A stretch of 64,000 bases of DNA. Source: Verrucomicrobia bacterium UBA1200. Its GTDB lineage: Bacteria; Verrucomicrobiota; Kiritimatiellia; RFP12; UBA1067. Under the pieces are notes generated by a model. The model did no database searches and was not told the origin of the DNA. It was given only the letters and a program-made list of their open reading frames with translations. A program made the translations under genes and the position numbers. Of this stretch, positions 26,352 to 35,300 are shown one piece after another (position 1 is the stretch's first letter; every line of letters starts with the position of its first letter). Where the stretch lies: NCBI GenBank assembly GCA_002309765.1, contig DBXY01000010.1, positions 5,808 to 69,807 of the forward strand, given 5' to 3'.

Positions 26352-27713
26352 TTACGGCATCACGGCGGCGGGATTGACCACATTGCCGCCAAAATACGTA
26401 CTCTGTCCCGTGGCGTCCAGCACCGCGCGCCACAGGTCGCCGCGCAGGCTCACCTTTTGCCGTTCGATTGTCGCCAGCCGAATCGGCACCAGCGTGTACC
26501 ATTCGCCCTGATTGCCCACCACGCAGTCCGTCCGGCCCGCCAGCGCCGCGTGGACCGCATTGTGCGCCAGCATATAGCAACGGATCGCATCGGTGCCTTT
26601 GGCCGGCACACTGCGGATGGTGTAACTTGGATCAAAGTATTTCACCGTCACCGAACGCTCTTTTTTCGAGAAATACTCGTTGATTTTCACCCGCAAGAAC
26701 TCGCCGATGTCTTTTTTCAACAGATTTCCGGAGGCGTCGCGAACCTCGCGGCAGTCTTTAATCAGCTGCTGACCGGCGCCCTCGGCGACAACGATAACCG
26801 CATGATCCTTGCCAGATTCAAAACGCCGCTCCAGCGCCCGCAGCAACCCGTTCTCGCCCTCCAGCTCAAAATCCAGCTCCGGCACCAGACAGAAGTTAAC
26901 CACCGGATTGGCCAGCGTCGCGTAAGCGGTGATGAATCCCGAATCGCGCCCCATCAGCTTAACCAGCCCGATGCCGTTGAACACCCCCTTGGCTTCGGTA
27001 TGGGCGGCGCGGATAATCGGAATCGCCTCTCCGACCGCGGTCTCGAAACCGAAACTGCGGCCGATGAACATCAGGTCGTTATCGATGGTCTTTGGAATGC
27101 CCACCACGCTAATCGCCAGATTGCGGCGTTTGCACTCCTGCGCAATATCGTGGGCGCAACGCAATGAACCGTCGCCGCCGATGCAGAAAAGCAGGTTGAT
27201 ATTCATCCTGGCAAGGGAATCGACCAACTCTCCGGTATCCTGCTGGCCGCGGGCGGAACCCAGCATCGTTCCGCCGCGCTCGTGAATGGTATCCACCGTG
27301 TCCGGGTCCAGCATAATCGGGCGGTAACCGTATTTGGGGATCAAACCCGCGTAACCGTAGCGAATTCCGTAAATAGTGTGGATATTGTAATCGAAGGTAA
27401 GAATCTCAACCAACGCTTTGATCACATGGTTCAACCCGGGGCACAGTCCGCCCGCCGTGACAATCGCCACCCGGCTCCACGCGGGATCGTGGAAAATCTT
27501 GCGGTGCGCCCCGGCGCGTTCAAACGAAGGCTGCACCCCCATGCGCTTGGCCGCGTAGTTAAGGAAACTCGCGTTTTCCGTAACCAGTATGCGATCGTTG
27601 TCATCAATAAAATCACGGCTGCGCACCGGAGAATCAATCTTGCATTCCCCCAAACGGTCCACGTTGAGCGTAAACTCGTCCGGATCCGACAGAATTTTCT
27701 CAAAAACCGACAT
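26352..27713 (-). CDS. pfk: 6-phosphofructokinase, long PfkA group
   Basis: This 453-residue glycolytic enzyme phosphorylates fructose-6-phosphate. Motifs: VTAGGLCPGLN, GGTMLGSARGQQDTG, CIGGDGSLRCA, GIPKTIDNDL and LMGRDSGFIT. The Gly in GGDGS is the ATP-type residue (PPi enzymes have Asp there), while the Lys in PKTIDND occurs in both PPi enzymes and the ATP-dependent plant/trypanosome group, so ATP use is likely but not certain. The start at 27713 follows GGAG seven bases upstream. It is the first gene of the pfk-era-GT4-propeller operon, driven from 27787-27816. Confidence 0.88.
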   Translation of the reverse strand: MSVFEKILSDPDEFTLNVDRLGECKIDSPVRSRDFIDDNDRILVTENASFLNYAAKRMGVQPSFERAGAHRKIFHDPAWSRVAIVTAGGLCPGLNHVIKALVEILTFDYNIHTIYGIRYGYAGLIPKYGYRPIMLDPDTVDTIHERGGTMLGSARGQQDTGELVDSLARMNINLLFCIGGDGSLRCAHDIAQECKRRNLAISVVGIPKTIDNDLMFIGRSFGFETAVGEAIPIIRAAHTEAKGVFNGIGLVKLMGRDSGFITAYATLANPVVNFCLVPELDFELEGENGLLRALERRFESGKDHAVIVVAEGAGQQLIKDCREVRDASGNLLKKDIGEFLRVKINEYFSKKERSVTVKYFDPSYTIRSVPAKGTDAIRCYMLAHNAVHAALAGRTDCVVGNQGEWYTLVPIRLATIERQKVSLRGDLWRAVLDATGQSTYFGGNVVNPAAVMP

Positions 27714-27786
27714 CGCACTTCTCCAAGAAATAATACCGTCAACAAAAAGCCCATCAGCGGAACATACACGCCAAACAAACAAAGGT

Positions 27787-27816
27787 ATTTTACACCTAAA
27801 CGGCACACAAAATCAA
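27787..27816 (-). promoter_or_regulatory. Promoter of the pfk-era operon
   Basis: Minus strand: -35 TTGATT (27811-27816), 18-base spacer, -10 TAAAAT (27787-27792), 73 bases before the pfk ATG. Confidence 0.65.
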
Positions 27817-28047
27817 TGGCAAAAATCCAATACGCAGAATTTGACGCAACGCTGTAAATAAAACGAAAGCGGCGACCATGAAATAAGCGAATGCGGAGCC
27901 GCTGCGATCAAGGTTTTGAGCAACAGGGCAGAATCCGGACAAAACCCTTTCGAAGGAGACTTTCGCCGGATGCGAATCGTTGAGACCCCCTTTTACACGT
28001 AATTGGAACTGACGAACGCGTTGTGTTACGAATACGGACACGAAACG
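27817..28047. other. Intergenic region without recognised content
   Basis: Together with the pfk promoter part this is a gap of about 330 bases between two minus-strand genes. I see no open frame with a ribosome site, no RNA gene and none of the window's repeat words. A weak GC-rich patch near 27880-27910 has no clear hairpin. Confidence 0.5.
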
Positions 28048-29499
28048 TTATGGCGTGGCGGGCGGGAATTCGGACACGCGCAGCCACCCGTTGCCGAACC
28101 GAAGATTCCTTGCGTTGGCGAATACCAACGGCAGTCCGTTTGGAAGCGGGTTCACAACCCTTACCGCCAGAAATCGGGCAGTCTGGGGAACCGATCGCAT
28201 CGGGATTCGGGTTTGCCAACACCGCGCCGCCTCACCTGGCAGGATTCCCTGTAAATTCCAATCGGTTTTCAGACTACATAAAGGAGTCTGTCCGCCTTCA
28301 GCGAAACAGCCCAGTTCCACGGCCCATGCGTAATAGAATGGGGCGACTCCGCGATTCTCCACCCGCAACTGGAGATCGAATCCCAATACGTCACGGGTCA
28401 TGCGGACGGTCACCACATGGAACTCGTAACCCATCCGTTGAACCTGTTCCACCGCACGACGGAAACGATCTGGAGAAGCATTTTCCCGAAACATACCGGT
28501 ATCCATCAGCCAGGTGACATGCGTCTGCCGAACACACTCGGCGAAATCCTGCGCCTGGGGATGTTTGGGCCGCTCATCGAAGATATCACCCCACAGTTCA
28601 GGCCGTATCTCGCCACCGATCGGCCAGGTCTTCCATTTATCAACCGCCCGAGGACCCGCTGCGGTCAGGGACGGCACAAAGAACCACCGATCTTCCTTGC
28701 GTCCAGTGTCGAGAGTAGCCCAAGCGAACGAATCGTCATGATAGCCGAACGGCCGCAGGTGATTCGGTGCATAGGCATAAGCGCTTTCACCCGCGGGATA
28801 ACGGAAAAGGATCGGTGTCTTTTTAAAGGCCTTCTCATACGCATCCATCACCTCCGACTGAACGATCTTGTCGGCCATCAACTCATTATGAGGATAGGTG
28901 TGCCACTCGCCCCAGGTTCCAAGTAGACCGGCGGTGATGAAACCGATCCTCGGATCCCCGTCATACTTATGGCCGATAGCGGCAATAAAATCCGCCATCA
29001 TCTTCCGCACACGCAAATCGCCGTAATCCGGCGTGCGGCATATCTTGGCAGGAAAAGGCGCGGTGTTGGTGTTCATCCACTCTGTCACCTTCACCCCTTG
29101 TTTTTCGAGATAGACGGGGATGCCGTCGCGATGTCCCGGATACTCCATCCAGACACGGAAGATCGCCTGATGCCGCCGATCGGCAATCGCATTCAGCCGT
29201 TTCTCAAGCGGCCGCCAATCGTAATCTGCCTCGCCGACGACCAGTTCGCTAAGCGGGATGTAGCTGAACTCCATCGAATGCGGGAACCGGCCGAGATCTT
29301 CACCGGCGTAGGGCACCAACCCCTTCAAGGGGTTGTCGGGCGGTGCAACCTCATAGGTCAAAACGGTCTGGGCCGACAGGACTCGCGAGAAGAAGATCAG
29401 CCCGACGGTCAGAGATACGCCCCAAACATGCGTCATGAATCGCAATATATCACTTGCCCCCGTTGTCTCTGAAACCGGCACGCCGATCGACTTTTTCAT
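28048..29499 (-). CDS. Secreted DUF4832/DUF4874 protein
   Basis: This 483-residue protein has an exported N-terminus with an unusually long leader (MKKSIGVPVSETTGASDILR, then a hydrophobic segment ending LSAQ). AAGGGAGG four bases before the ATG supports this start over the internal Met22, which has none. The mature part begins YEVAPPDNPLKGLVPYAG, the hallmark of DUF4874, followed by a barrel-like region (IFRVWMEYPG, RIGFITAGLLGTWGEWH) and a C-terminal beta domain of the DUF4832 type (LQLRVENRGVAPFYY). The family is found in polysaccharide-degrading bacteria and resembles glycosidases, but no activity is established. Confidence 0.75.
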   Translation of the reverse strand: MKKSIGVPVSETTGASDILRFMTHVWGVSLTVGLIFFSRVLSAQTVLTYEVAPPDNPLKGLVPYAGEDLGRFPHSMEFSYIPLSELVVGEADYDWRPLEKRLNAIADRRHQAIFRVWMEYPGHRDGIPVYLEKQGVKVTEWMNTNTAPFPAKICRTPDYGDLRVRKMMADFIAAIGHKYDGDPRIGFITAGLLGTWGEWHTYPHNELMADKIVQSEVMDAYEKAFKKTPILFRYPAGESAYAYAPNHLRPFGYHDDSFAWATLDTGRKEDRWFFVPSLTAAGPRAVDKWKTWPIGGEIRPELWGDIFDERPKHPQAQDFAECVRQTHVTWLMDTGMFRENASPDRFRRAVEQVQRMGYEFHVVTVRMTRDVLGFDLQLRVENRGVAPFYYAWAVELGCFAEGGQTPLCSLKTDWNLQGILPGEAARCWQTRIPMRSVPQTARFLAVRVVNPLPNGLPLVFANARNLRFGNGWLRVSEFPPATP

Positions 29500-29520
29500 A
29501 AACCCTCCCTTGGGTTAATT

Positions 29521-29550
29521 ATTATAAAGTCGCGGTTCAAGAAAACTCAA
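29521..29550 (-). promoter_or_regulatory. Promoter of the DUF4832 gene
   Basis: Minus strand: -35 TTGAGT (29545-29550), 18-base spacer, -10 TATAAT (29521-29526), close to the ribosome site of the gene starting at 29499. The rest of the 300-base divergent gap holds the promoter of the following gene and nothing else that I can identify. Confidence 0.6.
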
Positions 29551-29704
29551 GTACAATATTCCATCCGCCCATGGAATTGAGGCACCCAAGGGAGAGAAAT
29601 CGGATTTCGCGTTATGTTTGATACACTAACGGCTGTTTTCACATCTTTTGCCATACTCACTAGGCACCACACTTTTCAGATTTGCGGTTTTTTGGCGTTT
29701 GCTC

Positions 29705-29733
29705 TTGCATTTGCGAATTAAATCCAGTATTAT
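29705..29733 (+). promoter_or_regulatory. Promoter of the paaK-like gene
   Basis: -35 TTGCAT (29705-29710), 17-base spacer, -10 TATTAT (29728-29733), with a leader of about 60 bases to the ATG at 29801. Confidence 0.65.
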
Positions 29734-29800
29734 GTTACTATTGATAGTTGCGCTGGGTCTCTGCGTTAGGGACCGTAACGATAAGGAAAGCGGGTTAATT

Positions 29801-31090
29801 ATGGGCAGACTACAGTTTTGGAACGAGCGGGCGGAAACGATGTCTCGCGATGAATTGTCGGCATTGCAGCTTGAGCGGCTGAAATGGGTGGTTAAACACG
29901 CATGGGCGAACAACGATTTCTACCGCGCGCGGCTCACTGCGGCGGGCATCGGCCCGGACGGCATCAGTTCCCTTGAGGATTTGAAGAGTCTGCCGTTCCT
30001 GACCAAAGCCGACTTCCGCGACCAGTACCCGTTGAACATGCTTTGCGTAAACCGCCGTTCGATCCGCGAGATCCACATGAGTTCGGGATCTACCGGCACC
30101 CCGGTGGTGATGGCCTACACCGAGGCCGATATCGATCAGTGGGCGGACTGCATGGCGCGTTGTTTCACAATGGCGGGTCTGGAACCGGGCGACGCGTTCC
30201 AGATTATGCCTACTTTCGGACTTTTCAACGGCGGTTTCGGCTGTTACCACGGCTGTCGCAAAGCGGGGTTGTTCTGCGTTCCGGCCTCTTCGGGCAACAC
30301 TGACCGGCAAATCAAACTGATGCGCGATTTTAACGTTAAGGGTTTCTGTTCCGTGGTGTCATATGTGCCGAGGATTATCGAGAAACTCGATGCCGACGCT
30401 TCCGGCAACCACGATATCCCTTCGCTTCAAGTGGGCATTTTCGGCAGCGAAACCTTTTCGGACGAAATGCGCATTCGCATTGAAAAGCGGCTCCACATCG
30501 AGTGTTTCGACATTTACGGCATGACCGAGACGGGCGGCATCGGGACCACCGGGCAGGACTGTAAGGCCCACGCCGGACTGCACGTTTGGGATGACCAGTA
30601 CATAACCGAAATCGTTGATCCGAACACCGGCGAACCGGTCCCGGACGGCGAGTATGGGGAGGTGGTGTTCACCTCCCTGACCCGCGAGGCGGTGCCGATA
30701 ATCCGTTACCGCACCCACGACATTTCGCGCATCGTTTCGCGCGAAAAATGCGAATGCGGGCGCACCCACCTGCGGATTGACCGCATCACCGGGCGCACCG
30801 ACGACATGCTGATTGTCAAAGGGGTGAACTTCTATCCCCGCCAAGTGGAACAGGCGTTGATGGAAATCCCCGGCGTTTTGAACGAATTCCAGATTATCCT
30901 CGAAGAGTACCACGGCATGACGGATGTCATCATTAACGTGGAAGCCGAAGAGGGCGTTACCGGACACACCGTGGCCAAACATCTGCGCGAACGCCTCGGA
31001 TTCCTGCCGAAGGGCGACGTGTTCAAGCCCGGTACCCTGCCCCGCAACGAGGGCAAGGCGGTTCGGGTAATCCGGGTCAAGAAGGATTAA
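29801..31090 (+). CDS. paaK: Phenylacetate-CoA ligase family enzyme
   Basis: This 429-residue adenylate-forming enzyme activates an aryl or acyl acid as CoA thioester. Seen: MSSGSTGTPVVMAYT (phosphate loop), GLFNGGFGCYHG, FDIYGMTETGG, RYRTHDISRI and the C-terminal TDDMLIVKGVNFYPRQVEQ and EGKAVRVIRV. The length equals PaaK. In anaerobes such a gene without the aerobic paaABC epoxidase usually serves ferredoxin-linked oxidation of aromatic amino acids, but no IOR genes are nearby, so the true substrate is unknown. The start is the ATG at 29801 (MGRLQFWNERAE), AAGGAA about 12 bases upstream; an upstream hydrophobic extension overlaps the promoter. Confidence 0.82.
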   Translation: MGRLQFWNERAETMSRDELSALQLERLKWVVKHAWANNDFYRARLTAAGIGPDGISSLEDLKSLPFLTKADFRDQYPLNMLCVNRRSIREIHMSSGSTGTPVVMAYTEADIDQWADCMARCFTMAGLEPGDAFQIMPTFGLFNGGFGCYHGCRKAGLFCVPASSGNTDRQIKLMRDFNVKGFCSVVSYVPRIIEKLDADASGNHDIPSLQVGIFGSETFSDEMRIRIEKRLHIECFDIYGMTETGGIGTTGQDCKAHAGLHVWDDQYITEIVDPNTGEPVPDGEYGEVVFTSLTREAVPIIRYRTHDISRIVSREKCECGRTHLRIDRITGRTDDMLIVKGVNFYPRQVEQALMEIPGVLNEFQIILEEYHGMTDVIINVEAEEGVTGHTVAKHLRERLGFLPKGDVFKPGTLPRNEGKAVRVIRVKKD

Positions 31091-31104
31091 CAAATTCTTC
31101 CATA

Positions 31105-32142
31105 ATGAAGTTCAACCGCGACGGTCGGCAGTTCTTCTTCATTACCATCGTGCTTGAAGGGCGCACAAAAGCCCTGTCGTGCCTTATCGACACCGCCTCC
31201 CGCCCGGTTCTGTTGCCCGGCGGCGAGGCGGCAAAGGCCGTGTTGGTCGCAATGCACGGCGCATTCCCATGCGTTACGGCTTCCGATTTCGTTATCATGC
31301 CAGACCATATCCATTTCCTGCTCATAGTAGATTACTCGCGTGACCCAACCTTTAGCCCGCTGTGGGCAAGCCACCGGCTTATGGACGCCGTTGAGCTGGC
31401 TTGGCAACATAACGGTGACGCCGCCCCCGAACCCCCGGCTGCGCTTCTCGCAAGGGCGGTTGCCGCCGCCCGCAAAAACCGCGGCCTTCTCACAATAGAA
31501 AACACGCCCATCCTTCGGCGGGGTTCGGGGATGCCGGAGTCCCCGTCCTATCCCCGCTGGGACCGCCACTGCTACATCGAACTCTCCTTCGACTCCCGGC
31601 AACTCAAAACCATCCGCCGCTACATCCGGCTCAACCCGGCGCGCGCCCTCTGGAAAGAGCGCCATCCCGACCGTTTCATTCGTTTCGCCGGCATCCGCCA
31701 CCCGGTACTCGACCCAGTGCGCCAATGGGATGCCATGGGCAATCTCACGCTCCTCGGTTCGCCCTTCCTCCATCACGTGCGTCTTACCATGCGTAAAAAC
31801 GCCGAGGAACACACATCCGAAATCAACGAAATTATCGAGAGCGCCAAGCGCGGTGTCGTGCCGGTCTGCGGCTTCATCTCGCCCGGCGAAAAGGAACTGC
31901 TGCGGCGGCTCAAGGCCGAGCCTTCCGCGCGTTTTATCAAGACCGTTCCTTTCGCTCTTCCGCCGCGCTACGACCCCTCGGCCGAAGACTCGCGAGAGCT
32001 CGCCGCTGATCGGATGCTCATTTTGAGCGGTTTCCCGCAGGGAACTCCGGACTCCCGCGAAAACCTCCGCGAGCGCTGTAACATCATGAACGAACTCGCC
32101 GCCGAACTCTGCGTCCGAGCCCAAACCCTAGGCGACACCTAA
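31105..32142 (+). CDS. Y1/HUH transposase (RAYT-like) with DprA-like C-terminal domain
   Basis: This 345-residue protein is well above the 150-220 typical of REP-associated tyrosine transposases (RAYTs). The N-terminal half holds the HUH motif VIMPDHIHFLLIV (about 65-77) and the catalytic-Tyr helix QLKTIRRYIRLNPARA (about 170-185). The C-terminal third reads GFISPGEKELLRRL ... LILSGFPQGTP followed by ENLRERCNIMNELA. This resembles the end of the DprA Rossmann domain, where a serine-acid-small-hydrophobic stretch, PxGTPP, and a FPxRNRIIAGL helix occur in the same order. RAYTs nick and join single-stranded DNA at REP hairpins; such hairpins stand 80-145 bases downstream. The DprA similarity is inferred by eye. 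It starts 14 bases after the paaK stop with no ribosome site. Confidence 0.75.
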   Translation: MKFNRDGRQFFFITIVLEGRTKALSCLIDTASRPVLLPGGEAAKAVLVAMHGAFPCVTASDFVIMPDHIHFLLIVDYSRDPTFSPLWASHRLMDAVELAWQHNGDAAPEPPAALLARAVAAARKNRGLLTIENTPILRRGSGMPESPSYPRWDRHCYIELSFDSRQLKTIRRYIRLNPARALWKERHPDRFIRFAGIRHPVLDPVRQWDAMGNLTLLGSPFLHHVRLTMRKNAEEHTSEINEIIESAKRGVVPVCGFISPGEKELLRRLKAEPSARFIKTVPFALPPRYDPSAEDSRELAADRMLILSGFPQGTPDSRENLRERCNIMNELAAELCVRAQTLGDT

Positions 32143-32220
32143 TTCCCGCATCACTCAAACAAGGGCAAGCGTTAGCGAAGCCGTCCGTGAAAGTCTGTGG
32201 TTAATTAAACACACTCGCCC

Positions 32221-32286
32221 GCCTTCGCCGTGGCTACGGAGGGCTAAGCCCAACCACCCACTTGTCCTCCGTAGCTTTAGCGGAGG
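32221..32286. repeat. REP-like pair of hairpins next to the RAYT gene
   Basis: First element: GCCTTC ... GGAGGGC around inner CGT-GGCT-ACG (32221-32244), an imperfect hairpin with a two-base bulge. Second: CCTCCG (32266-32271) and CGGAGG (32281-32286) around TAGCTTTAG. Both contain the word CGTAGC/GGCTACGG, in inverted orientation, and the context GTCCTCCGTAG ... GGAACCACCGCACCA recurs at 42326-42410. Paired inverted palindromes beside the transposase gene are typical of REP elements. Confidence 0.65.
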
Positions 32287-32307
32287 AGGAACCACCGCAC
32301 CATTATT

Positions 32308-35300
32308 CTACGGCAACACCACCTCCACTCGGAAGAAACGGAATGCGGAATTACCGTATGCCGGCACATCCTGCCACTGGGTGTCGGTCAGATTCACTTT
32401 GCCCTTCACCTTGACGGTTGCGCCAGGCACGTTCCACTGCGACTGCGGCGGCTCGAAGGTGATGCGGTCCAGATCGGGCGTGCCGTCCATCTTCATCGGC
32501 AGCGAGGTGATGCGGAAACAGTCGAATTTATTTTCGGGATCAAGCCCCAACACATAGCATTCCCACACCTTGCGCCCGTTCGCCGCCACATCCGTTGCCG
32601 CGCGGGTGGTCTTCTCCGCAAGCCATGCCGCAGGTACCGTCACCGTCTTGCCGCCGCCAATATCAACGACCACATCCTCCGTCGCCACATATGGTATCCA
32701 TCGGACTTCACTTAACCATGCGCGATCACGGAAATCCTCTTCGTTGAAGTCATCCTTGACGAAAATCCAACGGTTCGTATGCAGGCCAGCATCAGTGAAC
32801 GTGATTGAAAACGTCTTCCATCCGCTGTCTCCGTCCATGCGAGCGACCTCCACTCCGTTGGTTAAGAACACCACATGATCCCATGTGGCCTCGTGTGAAA
32901 TGTAATCCTCCTCGCAATCAACCTTCCATACAAATGACAACGTCCCGGCACCTGCCACAGATGTTTCAATCCATGTTGTGTTAACCATACCATTCCATGC
33001 GTCGCCGATCTCCCCACTTTGCACTGCTTGCATCATATTGCCAGGGGAAATGGAATCAAGCCCGGTCAACACGACTGGTGTCCAGTCCGCATCACCGCCA
33101 GTTGTCCACGGAAGCGATGCGCTAGACATATCTGCGCCAGCCGCCTCTCCAATCGTCAACAACCGCTTCGTAATCGTCGCTTTTGTTACCGGATCGCTCA
33201 TGACACCGTCCTTTATTGCGAATGCGAAAATAGTTGCCGAATCCGTAATTGTGAATGGCCCCGAATATACGAACCGAGCAATCGGTCTCGGCGAAGCGTT
33301 AATTCCGTAGTAGATTGTCGCCCCTTCAGTAGCGCAAGAAAGTGTCACCGTACACGAATCTTCTGTGAATACAGCACCGTCGCCCGGTGTCACTGTAGGC
33401 GAGGCAACCGTTTTCACCCGCCAGATTGCATAAAGTGTTACCGTTTCGTTCTGCACATCGGTCAAATCGGATACCGACTGCATATCGTAATAGACGGCTT
33501 CGCCGTTCGGTTCTGTTCCCCAACCTATAAAATTGTAATTGGTACGGCTGAACAAGCATGCTGAGAGTGTTTGAGTAACCCCAATCATGAAAGTCTGATT
33601 GTCCATCTCTCCCATGCCACCGTTAGAATCGAACCTTACCGCATATTGGTTTGGCGACCAAACAGCATAAAGGTTGATTACCCCATCCTGAAGTGCGGGC
33701 AAATCCGTCAACGTTAACCCATCGGCATAAACCGCCGCGCCGCCCGCTTCCAAGGCCCATCCAGAAAAACTGTTGTTTGCTTTGGTGAATGTGTTCTCAC
33801 GCAATATAACCGTGTCACCGTAAGTGAACGACTGGTCATCCATATCCCCGCTACCGCCGTTGGCGTTATAATGAATAGAATACAAACAGGGTGCCCAGTA
33901 TGCAAACAACTCGTGCGCAGCACTCGGCACCTCCGAGACCTCTGTTACCAGCAAACCATCTGAAGCGTCCGTGTACCATCCGGCAAAAGTGAAATGTTCG
34001 CGGGTCGGCACCGGAAGTGTCCCATACGCCGCGCCAGACGCATATTCGCTCTCTGCCGGAGTTACCATACCACCCATCGCGTTGAACAGCACCGTCACCG
34101 GCACATCCACAATCCATCGCGCATAGAGAATGTGGGCCATTGTCAAAGTTACGCGAGTGGAGGTGGTAACCCGCGTACCTCCTGATTCCGCTGTCCAATA
34201 TCCTCCAAATGTGTAACCAGTGCGTACCGGATCAAACGGCGGCAGAACATAGCCGGTCCCCGTTATCTGCTCACAAGCAAATGTTTCAACTTCCGTGTGC
34301 AGGAATTGTCCATCCATCGCATCAAAGGTTACGTCGAACCGGTTAGGCGTCCAAGTTGCAATCGCACGGCCATTCCAACTCTGCGGGATATCACGGGAAT
34401 TCGGTCTACCGTCCCATCCTAATGTGTCCTGAACCACATAGCTCGTCAGATCGGACCGCGTGTCGGCATAGACATCCTCAGCACAGTCTGGAGCGTTGCC
34501 GAGATAGTAGATAGCCATCGTGCGCGAAGGCACGAATCGCGATCCAAGTCTCGTCACCGATGCCGGGACAACGAACGAATCTAGCGAAGAACAGCCCGCG
34601 AAAGCACGGTCAGGTATTTCCGTAAGGTTGCGGGAAAGTGTCAACGTAGAAAGCGCCGAGCATCCCGAAAATGCCATCGCGCCGATCCGTTCCATCGCCA
34701 AAGGCAAAACAACGGACTTCAACGAAGAGCACGAAACAAATGCTTCCTCCCCTAACTCAATGCACGTGGACGGCAAAGGCACTTCAGTTAAAGCGCGGCA
34801 ACCTTTGAACGCGCGTGCGACAATATTGGTTACCCCCTCTGGTATAGAAACTGTGGCGAGGTTCACGCAACTGGTGAACATTTCAGCCCGTATCTCAGTC
34901 TCTCCGTCCGGCACTGTTACATGTGTGATTTGCGAATAAACAGGCTCAAACCAGTCGGACATCATACCGCCATGCGTCGCAACAGTTACTTCTGATAGCG
35001 TCGTGCAACCTGTAAAAGCCGATGACGACACCTCCTCCACGGATAGCGGCAATGTAACATACTGCATGCGCCAACATCCTGAAAACGCCTCATCTCCGAT
35101 AGTTTCCAATCCCTCGCCGAACGCGATACCCGTCAATTGCGTGCAACCCGTAAACGCTCCTTCGCCGACCGACTTCACCTCCGCGATAGGCGCCAAGTTA
35201 TGCAGATAAGAGCAATCCATAAACGCGTTTGGTCCAATCAGCTCCACGCCCGCCGGGAGTTCAAGATTATCGAGATAGGTGCATTCGCGGAACGCGCTGT

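Noticed and set aside
29648..29800. N-terminal hydrophobic extension of the PaaK-like protein
   Set aside because: The extension overlaps a good promoter (29705-29733) and the family N-terminus begins at the ATG at 29801.
31087..32124. Minus-strand open frame of 345 codons opposite the HUH transposase
   Set aside because: The plus frame has the HUH and Tyr motifs; the opposite frame has no recognisable pattern.
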